Shown: positions 1 through 12,900 of the stretch, piece by piece
Numbering within the stretch: the stretch's first letter is position 1
Layout of the letters: each line of letters opens with the position of its first letter
DNA from: Halichondria panicea
Taxonomy: Eukaryota > Porifera > Demospongiae > Suberitida > Halichondriidae
Assembly (NCBI RefSeq): GCF_963675165.1
Contig: NC_087393.1
Location: forward strand, 5,552,202 to 5,616,201
Direction of reading: 5' to 3'
Length of the DNA: 64,000 bases
Notes under the pieces: generated by a model
What the model was told of the DNA's origin: nothing
Databases searched by the model: none
Seen by the model: only the letters and a program-made list of their open reading frames with translations
Position numbers and translations under genes: made by a program

Positions 1-1802
1 TCTTTGAGGAGTGTGAGACGTACTGGGCACCGTCCTCACAGGCTAACGAACTCTATGAGCAGCTGGCAACAAGGAAGTACCGGGAGATACTCAGAGAACA
101 AATACAGTATGAAGAAATATTGCTTGCATCGATAATAACAAGGCTGCTAAAAGGAGGCTATAGAATGTTGCAGGCCTGTACACAGTGGGGGGGGGTGTGC
201 TACAATCACCATGGTAATGTATGTATCATGAAATCATACTGTTCTCCAGGATCACCGAGTTCCTAGGGAGTGGAGCATTTGGAACAGTCAACAAGGGACT
301 GTGGCAGAGCCCGGGGGGAGCCATGGAGGTGGCCATCAAGACAAACCAGAGCAAAGACGAGGAAGACAAAGTCAAGTTTCTCCAGGAGGCGGCCATCATG
401 GGTCAGTTCAGACATCCCAACGTGGTCAAGCTGTATGGAGTAGTCACTGTGGGGGAACCAGTGAGTTATTTGTTTACTTTAAACTTTGCACATTTGAATC
501 ACTACCTGTTTGAAAAACTGATGTATAGGTGATGATTGTTTTGGATTTACTGTCAAATGGAGACTTGCGAAACTTTCTCATAAAGATACAACCGGAGTAA
601 GTGCTGTTAAAACTAATTGCATACAGCTGTCAATGTGCCTTCGTGCATGATAACAGGCCAGGAGAGATGGTTCCTTCAAACACTCCTAAACTATTGTTGA
701 AGTTCTGTCAGCAAATCTCGAGTGGAATGGACTATCTTGCCAGGAAAGCATTTGTGCACAGAGATCTTGCAGCCAGGAACATACTGGTGTCAGAGGACAA
801 AGTGTGCAAGGTGGGGAACTATATGTAGTGTTACCATCTTTGTAATCGTTAGTGAATTTACAGATCAGTGATTTTGGCATGTCACGTGATCTGATGGACG
901 AGAGTTACTATGTGTCCCAGGGAGGCAAGATACCAGTCAAGTGGACAGCCCCAGAGGTAAGAGCTCCATTGCTAAAGCTAGGGTGGGTCATGCTCTGTTG
1001 TTGTTGCTACAGGCACTCCACTACAAGAAGTATTCGGTGGCCAGTGATGTGTGGAGCTTTGGTTGTGTCATGTACGAGATATGGAGTCTGGGGCACAAAC
1101 CATTTGAGGCTTTCTCTAATGTGGAGGTATAATTGAATGGCTACTACGTACTAAATTACCAGCTTAACTATTGTTTTAAATATACAGACGATCAAGATGG
1201 TAGACAAGGGAGTTCGGTTGGCACCTCCACCTGGGTGCCCTCGAGAGCTATACAAACTCATGGTTGAGTGCTGGTGAGTGGCTCTTTGTACTCCTAGTTC
1301 AACTCACTTAAGGCCTAGTATTATTATGGCGTTGAATCAATGCAACTATATTATTATTGATATTTTGCAATTGTTATTAGTGGCAGGTCTGTAAGATTAG
1401 AGAGGCCAATCAGATTATGTGTTAAAATTCAACATTTTGTCAGGGCCATAATTTGTCAGTTTTCGGCCTTAAACCATAGGGAATAAAATCTATAGTATCG
1501 TCACAGAACTCTATAGCTACAGAGCCAATTTTCTAGCGACCATAACTACAGTCCTGTTAGTGCATTGCAAGTGATGATACTCGTGCTCTGCACACTGCAG
1601 GCATTCTGAGACGTCTAGACGTCCCTCGTTCCACCAGCTGGTGGAGATGCTCTCACAGGCGGACTTTGAACTGCTCCTCTGGAATAAGACTGACAGTGGA
1701 GTGGGGCCGCAGGTGACGGTGGTGGGGGCGTCATTGGAGGCAGCAAAGAACTTGTACACTGACTTGCAGAATGCGTATATTAAGCAACCAAACAAAGATT
1801 AA
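1..1802 (+). CDS. Receptor tyrosine kinase, 3' part (juxtamembrane plus kinase domain)
   Basis: This is the 3' end of an RTK gene whose ectodomain lies left of the window. Exons by splice sites: 1-106, 250-460, 529-596, 657-810, 864-956, 1013-1126, 1188-1273 and 1601-1802 (stop TAA 1800-1802), giving 343 residues. The first exon is the conserved juxtamembrane block (YWAP near its start, KYREI near its end). The kinase has a Gly loop [13 protein letters not shown] lysine, QEAAIMGQF helix C, HRDLAARN catalytic loop, DFG, and WTAPE. The HRDLAARN form is typical of receptor-type tyrosine kinases. All catalytic residues are present, so it should phosphorylate Tyr on itself and on substrates at the plasma membrane. 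A short tail ends after KQPNKD. It is a close paralog of the next gene; the last exons are nearly identical. Very sure of the family, less sure of the exact splice sites. Confidence 0.9.
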
Positions 1803-1934
1803 ATTTATGTTTGTGTCCATGTGTTATTTTTATTTGTTTGTTGTGTGTACATTCTATATACATTGTCCTAATCATTGCACCCCCATATTTTGCATTATTG
1901 TCAATGAAACCTTACAATGTGCATGGTCTAATAT

Positions 1935-2029
1935 TGTGTGGCTATAGCAACGAGAAGGTGCTAACTTATTTCCTGAGTGTAGATCTATAGCTAGCTGTCT
2001 GTACAAAGTTGTCATCTCAAGTTAGAGAG
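1935..2029 (+). promoter_or_regulatory. Putative promoter/5' UTR block, duplicated upstream of the next gene
   Basis: The bases just before the ATG at 2030 recur with few differences before the ATG at 6077 (about 5970-6076): the text around gagaaggtg, cctgagtgtaga, caaagttgtcatct and gttagagag. Conservation of noncoding sequence directly upstream of two paralogous start codons suggests a co-duplicated promoter. No TATA box is obvious. Inference only. Confidence 0.35.
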
Positions 2030-5000
2030 ATGTCCACCATTACAGTCTACCTTTTGCTCTCACTGTCTGTGCTGTGCACTATCACTGGGAAAGGTATACG
2101 GTAAAAGATCAAGTGTGCTCACCGCACTTCAGTGTATGCATGTAGATCTAGATGCAATATTAATTATGATATGCAAGACTATGTAAATTCAAATGCATCA
2201 TAATTTATGTAATTATCCTTGTGGTCTGCAGGTCAGAGCTGCCTTGATGGGTTTTCTTCAGTCTCCGCCTGTACATCATCATCATGTCCCTTCCAGGGGG
2301 AATCTGGTAACTCCCGGCAACTACGACTCTTTCCTTCCATGAGGATTACTTGTAATGGGACGCTAGTGGGATTGTCTGTAGCAGGAAAGACTCGAAATGG
2401 AGGAGCTTACCCTATTCTGCAGATTTGGAGACTCAATGGCTCCGCGTCCAATGAATATGAGAGAATCAGTGAATACACATTCCCAAACGTTGGATGCACT
2501 CAGCAACCTAACAATGTCTGGCAGTGTACAGTCAGTCCATCCATTGACGTTGAGGTGGGAGACATCATTGGAATCAATCTCCCTCGCAATCATATGAACT
2601 TCGCAGCATTTGGAATTTACTTTACCCCATCATCTTTTACCAGCTACATACTAGGCAGTACATCAAACACAACATTCTCAGTACCTGGATCTACTACTGC
2701 CAGTGCTCAACCTGTGCTTACTCTGGACATTCTGAAACAAGGTATCAATAATTATTATGATGATTTAGATTTAATACTGTTCTATACAGATACTGAGACC
2801 ACTACTCCTGAGCTGACAACACAGGCCCCAACTACTCAATTGGAAACAGAAGGTCCTGCTACTCAGCCCGCAACACAGGCCCCAACTACTCAACCAGAAA
2901 ACCAAACTATTTCACAAGGTGCTGGGCAGTCAGGTAGAGGTACAGGGATAGCTGGTCTGTTGGTTGGTGGTGTGGTTGGTGTGCTACTGTTAGTGCTGAT
3001 TGTTGTAATTGTTGTCATATTTCTGTTGTGGAACCGAAAGAGAAGTAGATATAACACGAACAATACCAAACGTCGTGGTACACATATTGAGAACATGACG
3101 TATGATGATGTTAACACTGCTCATGTGAATGATTCTGTTTTCCTACCAATGGATAATGTCAACTATGATTGTCACAGTAAGTTCATGCAGCTCCTTCAAT
3201 TTGTGCATACCTTGCTTTGCGTATTGCAAGAAAGCAAATACCTTTCACAGTAGCTACTTATTGTAATATCACGCACTAACAGACATGATTATGGAGAACT
3301 GTGGTGACTATGACGAGATAAATGATAATGTACCCGTGGGAGATTACGAAACAACGATTGATCCGAATGACTATTGCTCCACCCCTCTACCACCTCTCTC
3401 TGCTTATAAGGACCCCATGGCAGGTTTGGAATACGAGACCCCAGTCTCCACTCTGGGAAAGGTGTGTTGTATAATGTAGAATCATGTTATTTTCTTTGTC
3501 GGTGATTATATGAAAACTTCCTTGTTGAAAGTAAACCTGTGAAATGATAGTGTGCTGATGAGGTATTGTTTGCAGGGGGTCAGCCCCCCCGGAGAGTGGG
3601 GGTTGGTGGTGCCGTCACAGGAGCAGAGGAGCAAGGCCTCAACTCAGAATGGTGTCTCTGGGAAAGACCTCTATGCTGCCATCAAAACAGTGAGCTCATA
3701 TAATTATACCTTCATAGAGCGGTGTGCATGGAATGTCAATATTTACACATTTACGTGTTAATCCACTGCTTCATACCACCGGACAGTCAAATACATGTTT
3801 TTATCTCACCTTTATTATTAGCATATGCTAATTGCTCAAAATTATCTTCTTTTATCAGTACAAAGTGCAGTATTTTCACTATTCACTAGATGTGAAAGTT
3901 CACGCACGCATATGCTGCATATTGTCACCCTAATTTATAGAGAATGGTTTTCGTTTACAATGGAAACTGGAGGTTTTAGTTTATCATACCATACCCATTC
4001 TGCATATAGCAACACCACCCACACACACATGCCCACACCACCCACACACACATGCCCACACCACCCACACACATGCCCACACACACATGCCCACACCACC
4101 CACACACATTCCCACACCACACACACACGCCCACACCACCCACACACACAGTCTCAGTACAGCTATGCGGGACCAGCTCCTAAGTTCTTTGAGGAGTGTG
4201 AAACGTATTGGGCACCGTCCTCACAGGCTAACGAACTCTATAAGCAGCTGGCAGCAAGGAAGTACCGGGAGATACTCAGAGAACAAATACAGTACGGAGT
4301 AACATTGCTTGCATCGTTAACACAAGGCCTGAATTAAATGAGGCTAGAGAATGTTCCAGGCCTGTACACAGTGGGGGGGGGGGGGGGAGTGCTACAATCA
4401 CCATGGTATGTATCATGAAATCATATTGTTCTCCAGGATCACCGAGTTCCTAGGGAGTGGAGCATTTGGAACAGTCAACAAGGGACTGTGGCAGAGCCCG
4501 GGGGGAGCCATGGAGGTGGCCATCAAAACCAACCAGAGCAAAGATGAGGAAGAAAAAGTCAAGTTCCTCCAGGAGGCGGCCATCATGGGACAGTTTAGAC
4601 ATCCCAACGTTGTCAAGCTGTACGGAGTGGTCACTGTGGGGGAACCAGTGAGTTACTTGCTTAAGGCCTTTGAAATTGGCACATTTGAATCACTACCTGT
4701 TATGTATAGGTGATGATTGTTTTGGATTTGCTGTCAAATGGAGACTTGCAAAACTTTCTCATAAAGATGCAACCAGAGTAAGTGCAGTTCAAACTATAAT
4801 TGCATACAGCTGTCAATGTGCCTCCGTGCATGATAGCAGGCCAGGAGAGATGGTTCCTTCAAACACTCCTAAACTATTGTTGAAGTTCTGCCAGCAAATC
4901 TCGAGTGGAATGGACTATCTCGCCAGGAAAGCATTTGTGCACAGAGATCTTGCAGCCAGGAACATACTGGTGTCAGAGGACAAAGTGTGCAAGGTGGGGA

Positions 5001-5846
5001 ACTATATGTAGTGTTGAAATCTATCTTTGTAACCGTCGAATTAACAGATCAGTGATTTTGGTATGTCACGTGATCTGATGGACGAGAGTTACTATGTGTC
5101 CCAGGGAGGCAAGATACCAGTCAAGTGGACAGCCCTTGAGGTGAGTGTACAACAGATCAGTGTTCCTTTGAAATGTTGTTGCTACAGGCGCTCCATTACA
5201 GTAAATACTCGACAGCCAGTGATGTGTGGAGCTTTGGTTGTGTCATGTACGAGATATGGAGTCTGGGACACAAACCATTTGAAGCTTTCTCTAATGTGGA
5301 GGTATATAAATTAATGGAATTACTAAATAACCAGCTTGATAATTACTACAGACGATCAAGATGGTAGACAAGGGAGTTCGACTGCCACCACCACCTGGGT
5401 GCCCTCGAGAGCTGTACAAGCTCATGGTTGAGTGTTGGTGAGTGCTTCTTGTACTTCTACTATTATATATGCGGGAATATGCCCTAACATATAAAAAAAG
5501 TTGTACAAGTATTTCTATGGAGAGTTGAACCAATGTAAACAGTTTTTATTGAATCTGTTATTGTAGTGCACATGCAAGAGTGATAAATTATTGGCCTAGC
5601 GCATGCACGACTGTGCATTTCAAATGATGATCTGCACACTGCAGGCATTCTGAGACGTCTAGACGTCCCTCGTTCCACCAGCTGGTGGAGATGCTCTCAC
5701 AGGCGGACTTTGAACTGCTCCTCTGGAATAAGACTGACAGTGGAGTGGGGCCGCAGGTGACGGTGGTGGGGGCGTCATTGGAGGCAGCAAAGAACTTGTA
5801 CACTGACTTGCAGAATGCGTATATTAAGCAACCAAACAAAGATTAA
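2030..5846 (+). CDS. Receptor tyrosine kinase with one ectodomain module
   Basis: Complete 773-residue RTK. Exons: 2030-2093, 2232-2741, 2790-3176, 3283-3461, 3576-3689, 4152-4291, 4437-4647, 4710-4777, 4840-4993, 5048-5140, 5188-5301, 5352-5437, 5645-5846. The ATG at 2030 starts a signal peptide ([14 protein letters not shown]...). Residues about 22-191 are the array's ectodomain module (MRITCNG, ILQIWR and [10 protein letters not shown]). A Thr/Pro stalk leads to a membrane span at about 245-272, followed by basic NRKRSR. The cytoplasmic part has Tyr sites (MTYDDV, YDEI, YETP) and the juxtamembrane block. The kinase starts near residue 466 with [21 protein letters not shown] and DFG. The APE motif reads ALE (5132-5140), a Pro-to-Leu change absent from its paralogs; activity may be altered. 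The ectodomain is closest to the following gene, and the kinase is closest to the preceding one. Confidence 0.9.
4011..4151. repeat. CA-rich microsatellite in an RTK intron
   Basis: A run of cacaccacccacacac-like units fills the 3' end of the intron 3690-4151 and supplies the acceptor AG at 4150-4151. A second simple run, about 15 G, lies at 4373-4387 in the next intron; the paralogous intron of the first gene has a shorter G run near 187. Confidence 0.9.
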
Positions 5847-5969
5847 ATTTATTTTCGTGTGTATGTGTTATTTTTATTTTGTTGTGTGTATATACAATGT
5901 CCTAATCATTGCACCCTTATTTGCATTTGTGGATATTGTCAATGAAACCATACAATGCATGCATGGTCT

Positions 5970-6076
5970 AATTGTGTGGCTAGATAAGCAATGAGAAGGT
6001 GATCCGATCACTTAATTCCTGAGTGTAGATTCTTTAGCTAGCTATCTATACAAAGTTGTCATCTTAAGTTAGAGAG
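5970..6076 (+). promoter_or_regulatory. Putative promoter/5' UTR block, paralogous to 1935-2029
   Basis: Noncoding block preceding the ATG at 6077 that matches the one before the ATG at 2030 (shared caaagttgtcatct and gttagagagatgtccacc, among others). It probably arrived with the gene duplication. Promoter function is inferred from position and conservation only. Confidence 0.35.
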
Positions 6077-9000
6077 ATGTCCACCATTACAGTCTACCTT
6101 TTGCTCTCACTGTCTGTGCTGAGCACCATCAATGGACAAGGTATGCAACTTATATAGACTAGATCTAGATGCAATTTAAATGCATCATCTTCTTGTGGTC
6201 TGCAGGTCAGAGCTGCCTTGATGGATTTGCTTCAGTGACTAACAACACCTGTACATCATCATCATGCCCCTTCCAGGGGTTAACTGGTAACTCACGGCAA
6301 CTACAACTCTTCCCTTCCATGAGGATTACTTGTAATGGGATGCTAGTGGGATTGTCTGTAGCAGGAGAGACTCGAAAGGCAGGAAATAGCAATTACCCTA
6401 TTCTGCAGATTTGGAGACCCACTGGCCCCATGTCCAATGACTATGAGAAAATCAGTGAATACATGTACACATTCCCAAACGTTGGATGCACCCAGACTAA
6501 CAATGTCTGGCAGTGTACAGTCAGTCCATCCATTGACGTTGAGGTGGGAGACATCATTGGAATCAATCTCCCTCGCAATCATATGAACTTCGCAGCATTT
6601 GGAATTTACTTTACCCCATCATCTTTTACCAGCTACATACTAGGCAGTACAACAGCCTCAACATTCTCAGTACCTGGATCTACTACTGCCAGTGCTCAAC
6701 CTGTGCTTACTCTGAACATTCAGGAACAAGGTATTAATATTATATCATCGATATATATTTGATGCTGTTTCTATACATACAGTCACTGAGGCCACTACTC
6801 TTGAACCGACAACACAGGCCTCAACTACTGAACAAGGTGAGTCAGACGTATTGCAGCATATCCACACCTACACCCTTCTCAACCTCAACCCCCACTCCTA
6901 ATCCCTGACCATTATTCCTCCTGCAGCGTCCCCTTCTACACCTTCTAGTGATCCCCCAGCAGCCACTGGAGATGGCTCTACAGGTTCACCCCCAGAGGAC
7001 ACCTCCGTCTCTTCTGTTGCAACCAGTACTAGTACCAGTACTAATGGAGATGTCTCCACAACTCCACCCCAGGATGACACTTATGTCTCTTCTGTTGCAG
7101 CCACGAGTGCTCATACCGGTACTCCCTCTATGATACAGGTTGATGCAACTACCACTACCGCCAGTGCTAGCGGAGCTAGTTCAAAGAATCAGACTGGAAC
7201 AGAAGCCGTTGTAATTGTCCTAATACTCTTACTGCTCCTTGCTCTAGGAACTGTGACTGTTGTTCTGATTCTATATTGGAGGAAACACAGACGCAATGCG
7301 AGGATAAAGACTCTACAATTTCAAGGCACTGGGTCTACTAGGAGCAATGCAATTGGAATGAGAATATTAACCACTGACTCCAAAATAGAACCATTACTGG
7401 AACGAAAGTCTCGTAAGTAGTGCAGTCATAATATCAGCTTAAGGAATGTATCTCTCATTTTACAGTTGATGAGTTGGAGACGGATAAGCTGCACTATGAC
7501 TACGTGGTGGACAGCCAGTATTCAATGATTACCACCAGTCAAATGTACGAGGCCCCAGGCCCAGACCTGTCCAGTGAACCAGAGTATCAGTACGCCACTG
7601 TTGAAGCTACTACCCCCTCACGACTGAACCAGGTGACCATCATTATACGGCATTGCTTTTATGGGATTACTGTGTACACAGCATATTGTGTACTTCAGCC
7701 TCACATGCTCTGATTTCAGGTGGCTATGTATACAGCATTTGCTTTTTTAGAATAACATTGTTTGTAAACTATGCTACAGAACCGTACTGGTCCAGTAGCA
7801 GACCGTGCGGTGGACTGGGGTGTGGTCGTACCCTCGCTGGAACAGAGACAGCTGTACAACACTATGAGGTATGAATGCTCACCCTTGAGCGAAAGTGAAA
7901 GCATCTACGATGTTATCAAGTCGGTGAGTGCTGTTGTTGACTATCAATACACATACACAATTCTCCATTGTGTATCTCTTATGGTAAACATTTGTAGCAC
8001 CTGATTACAAACAATGATATTGTCATAGCGATTGTATTGATGGAGCAGTCATAACAATATAATCTGATGATGTACTTCATTAGATGTGTCTTCCTTATAG
8101 AACACACTGCAACAGGAGCAGTTGTCCTTCTTTGAAGAGGCGGACGTCTACTGGGCGCCTTCATCAGACGCTAAAGAGCTGTATAAGCAACTCTCCTTGA
8201 AGAGATACCGGGAAATCCTCAGACAGAGTGTCCAGTAAGATCCCCATAGTACAAGCATCGTATTACTGACTGTATTTGGCAGGATTGTCGATGTGTTAGG
8301 CAGTGGAGCGTTTGGTACTGTTAGTCAGGGTGTGTGGCAGAGCCCGGGGGGAGCCATGGAGGTGGCCATTAAGACCAACCAGAGCAAAGAGGAGGGAGAC
8401 AGAATCAAGTTCCTCCAGGAGGCGGCCATCATGGGTCAGTTTAGACATCCCAATATCGTGAAGCTGATAGGAGTGGTCACATTGGGAGAGCCGGTGAGTC
8501 TGCTAAACAGTGCATTTATTTATGTATATTCACGTACATATTCATAATTAGGTGATGATAGTTCTTGAGCTTCTATCAAATGGTGATCTGCACAAGTTTC
8601 TAAACAAAATGAGACCACGGTTGGTGATTTATAATTTCTATTCATTACTGACTGTCATGGTGATCGCATTGCCCCAGGCCGAATGGAATGGTACCTTCCA
8701 GCACTCCCAAGCTCTTATTGGGCTTCTGCAAGCAAGTATCTTGTGGGATGAAGTACTTGGCTGAGAAAGGTTTTGTTCACAGGGACCTAGCAGCTCGAAA
8801 TGTCCTCCTGTCCCAGGACAAATGTTGCAAGGTTAGACAATTAATTACATTGTGGGTATCTTTTTGTGATACAGATCAGTGATTTTGGTATGTCACGTGA
8901 TCTGATGGACGAGAGTTACTATGTGTCTCAGGGAGGCAAGATACCAGTCAAGTGGACAGCCCCAGAGGTGAGTGTACTAACAGATCAGTGTTCCTTTGAA

Positions 9001-9612
9001 ATGTTGTTGCTACAGGCGCTCTATTACAGTAAATACTCGACAGCCAGTGATGTGTGGAGCTTTGGTTGTGTCATGTACGAGATATGGAGTCTGGGGCACA
9101 AACCATTTGAAGCTTTCTCTAACAACGAAGTAAATAGAACATTCATGCAGCATTAATTAAAAATACATAACAATGTTAACAGTTGATAATTGTAATAATT
9201 ATACTAGACGTTGCGGAAGGTTGAGAAGGGTCTTCGACTGCCCCCTCCTCCCGGCTGCTCTAGAGAGCTGTACAAAGTTATGATAGCATGTTGGTGAGTT
9301 GATATATACACAGGGAGAGCAAAAATAGCAATTAAGTGTTGTCTGCTGAGCTTAACTGTGCAGTATGAATGCAGTCTGTGTTGTCTTTACTGCAGGAATC
9401 CTGACTCCTCTGAGCGTCCATCCTTCCCCCAGCTGGTAGAGAAGCTCTCTCATGCTGACTTTGAGTTGCTTCTCTGGAAGAGTGAGGATATTGGGGTGGG
9501 GCCTAAAGTCTCGTTGGTGGGGTCTCCACTGAAGGCTGGACAACATCTCTACAGAGACTTGCAATTGACTTACTTGACATCTCCGAATGTAGTTTTGGAT
9601 TGGTTTGCTTAA
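6077..9612 (+). CDS. Receptor tyrosine kinase with one ectodomain module and long Ser/Thr stalk
   Basis: Complete 838-residue RTK. Exons: 6077-6140, 6206-6730, 6783-6836, 6927-7412, 7466-7632, 7780-7923, 8101-8234, 8283-8493, 8552-8619, 8678-8831, 8875-8967, 9016-9129, 9208-9293, 9396-9612. The signal peptide and ectodomain (about residues 22-196) are close copies of the preceding gene's. The stalk is longer and contains a short internal repeat (DTYVSS and DTSVSS blocks). The membrane span is at about 307-331, followed by YWRKHRR. Cytoplasmic Tyr sites include YDYVV, MYEAP and IYDVI. The juxtamembrane block (VYWAP...RYREI) precedes a kinase starting near 525 with [24 protein letters not shown] and WTAPE, all intact. 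The intron 8968-9015 and its downstream exon are almost the same as in the preceding gene although other kinase exons differ, which suggests gene conversion. Confidence 0.9.
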
Positions 9613-9912
9613 AATTTTTTCACATTGTTTTTGATTTGTTTGTACGTTTGACTAGTTTCTACAGCTGCAAATATATTTCCCACTTTTTTGTAATCCTCTT
9701 TATAAGGAATAACTCCTCTGGATTCGAATTCTGCCTGCATATGCATGCTAATTTAAATGCAAAAATGCAATTAATTTATGAAGCCTCATTCAAAGCCTAG
9801 GCTAATTCTCCAGTTGCCCAAGTCTCAAGTAATGTTGTAGGCAGGGCATTTCCCTTTTATCATAAACAGCTAGCTATAGTCTAGCTATACTGTACTATAC
9901 TATAGCAAGAAA

Positions 9913-12900
9913 ATGAATGAGCTGGTGATCTTGTCCCAGTGTGCCGTGGCTGCAGTCCTCCTGCTAGCCAGTGTGAATGTGAATGGACTTGAAACAGCTC
10001 AAGGTGAGATGTGTGGAATGAACCAGTGCATGATGCATCATAGATCTAGATCTACATTTCTATCTCCTGAGCTACAATCTCCTTGGAGCATGTGTAAATA
10101 ATAGGAATTATGATATCTTGCCAGTTTGTGTAGTCGGTGATAAATAATACTCGGCCTAGCCGTTTAATAAGTTTTCTACTTATTCTGCAGGTTTTCCAAC
10201 TGTTGACTCAATTCGCATAAGAGCCAGCAGATTAAACACGTCACCCTCCCAGCTGCCTGACTTTACAGAGTACTCCGACCCTCGACAGTCACAAGCATTG
10301 TATCCTACAATAGGGTTCACCTGCAGTGGCACGATAGAGAGAATACTATTCATTGGAAGAGTGTCCGCTACTGACTCAGCTGATGGTACTGCAACTACTG
10401 CAACTACTCCATCCTTTCAGATGTGGAGACAAGCGACGGGTGATGATCTAATGGAACTGGGTGTCGATTATGTACAAGTCAACATTGTACAGAGTATGCA
10501 AGTTCCAGTGGATGGGTCAGAGATAGGTGTGTTTGAAGTCAGTGTTGATACTCCATCCTCAGGAATGGGATTTGGCGCGGGTGAGATGCTTGGCTCTCGT
10601 GCTAGTACATCGTCTCCTGGTACTATTACCAATCCGAGAATTGCTCCGCTCTATTTACCACATCCCGGTGGTAATATTGTTCTTGGGTCCTTACATACAC
10701 AAACATTCTTCACAATGGTGGAAACAGTTAGGAGCTTGCCTCTGATTGCAGTTGAGTCAGGTAAAGTTGTTTTTTTTATTAATTCAATTCTCATTATCTT
10801 CTCTCCCCCAGATTCTCCCCACTGTGTACACGGAGCTCTACAGATGTCAGTGTTGAACAGTTTAGTGACTAGAATGGCATCTAATGTGGAGCAAATCCGA
10901 GTTGTGCCAGAACTGAGCTTCAACTGTAATGTCTCCTTCTCCAGTATTTACATTGGAGCAAACTTTGTCCAACCAGCAGAAACAGATGATAAAGACTTGC
11001 AACTAGTGATCTGGAACTGCATAAACTCTAATTGTGAGCGACTATATTCCACTGCAATAGGGAGGGAGCAATTGTCTCTAGATACTCCGAGTGTGTACAA
11101 AGCTGTGTTTAACTATGAGCTGAGAGTGACTGAAGGAAGAGATTACGTATTTGGTATTGATCAACCGGCTGGTGCTAGTGTATTAATACAGTATCAACAA
11201 GACTTTGGGCCAATCAACTATCACAAAGAATACTCACAAGTCAGTACTATTCAATATGATAATTCAAGCTTCTCACAGAGTCGAGCTCTACCTCTCATAC
11301 ATCCAGAGTACAGTAAGTTACTTATTAGCATGCCCTCAGTATTGCTTTATGATCACTAAACAGGTGATGGGGAAAGTTGCAGCAGTATTGGTAGTTTTAT
11401 CAATCTCGAAACTTTGAGAAGAAGAGCTCTTCTAATTCAGCCAATATTCACACCCTCTATCTCCTCCGGATCTCGTAAACGCCAGAAAATGTTGATCAAT
11501 GGATATCAGTACCTCTTCATCAGTTCTCCTTTCCAAACTTCAGGCAGTCTTTCAAGTTTCGTTTTTGCAGCAGCAAATGGATCTCAAACTGGAAATCAAT
11601 ATCCTCAATTTCAAATCTGGAGATGTAATGGTGATAATGAACTTATGAAAGTGTTTGAAACACAAATTGGAGCAGAACTGATATCAAGTGGAATAAACTT
11701 ATACCAGTCCACTCGACAGTTTGAGTACATGGCTGGTGACGTTGTGGGTCTATTTCAACCTCATTCTGAGCAATCTGCACTAGTAGTAGCCTTCCAAATG
11801 CTCAATGATATTGAGTCAAACACTCCGAGCAGCTTCAGAATTCCCAGTGATGCATCTCTGAGTACCTATACATATGACGTAAGTGATTCATCTCGAGAGG
11901 ACCTTAACTATACACCCTTGGTAACCGTGGAGACAACAGCACAAATGCCGTCAAGTGGAAACGTTGATGTACTACAATCCTGTGTTCCCAATACTGTTTT
12001 GCCCACCTCAACCGTATCGTCTGTCACTACTAGCCAAGAAACTGACCCACCATCAACGAATGAGCCTGGGGGTAATGGTGGCTCTCCACTGAGTGTGGTC
12101 ACTATAGCTGGGTCTACTGTGGGCGCTGTGATTGGACTGCTCCTCGTCATGGTGATGGCGTTGGTTGTATTTATTCTAGCGTTGAAATGCAAGAAAAAGA
12201 GAGACAAGTTTGAAATGAGCTCAGTGGAGAATCCCCAATATTCCTCTGGTGGTGGTAAGGATGCACACTTGGGCTTACACACATGTGTGTGTGTGTGTAT
12301 GTGGCCACAATAGAATCACTATATAGGTCTAGCTTGATAAGGCTTTACACACTAATGTAATTGTGCCATTTTTGATCATGCATTGTCATACAAATAACAA
12401 TTATTCCCGTAATCCAGGTCAAAATGGCACCAACTCTGCAACCAACAGCTATGCACAAGATTACGCCATCCCCATCCCAAGGAGTGCTGACAATGCTATA
12501 TACCAGACAGTTGGACAAGCTCCACAGCCGTACGAAGCACCATCTGTTTCCATGGCAATGGCCAATCAGATGAGTGCCGGGGCGTACGAAGTACCGTCCA
12601 TCACCAGGGCAACAACAAATGGAAGAGGAAACGAGTATCAAACAATAGAGCCGGGAAGCCCCACAAGAGTCTATCACACACTGGAACCCACTGTGGTATG
12701 TGTATTTGAATTTTAGCAAAATTAATTAGCTTAATCTTAAATTATTATTGGCTTCTGGTTCTGTCTTGGATTGTATTTACATTTTATGCATAGCTCCAAA
12801 ACACCCAAGGCAATGGTAGATCAGCTGCTGAAGAGATTGAAATGAGTATCATTGTCCCTACTGGCGTGAGTGTTTGTGACTATAGCCGTCCGTCCATTAC

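Noticed and set aside
4087-4302. Open frame of Pro/Thr/His repeats
   Set aside because: It is a translation of the CA-rich intron microsatellite running into the juxtamembrane exon in the wrong frame.
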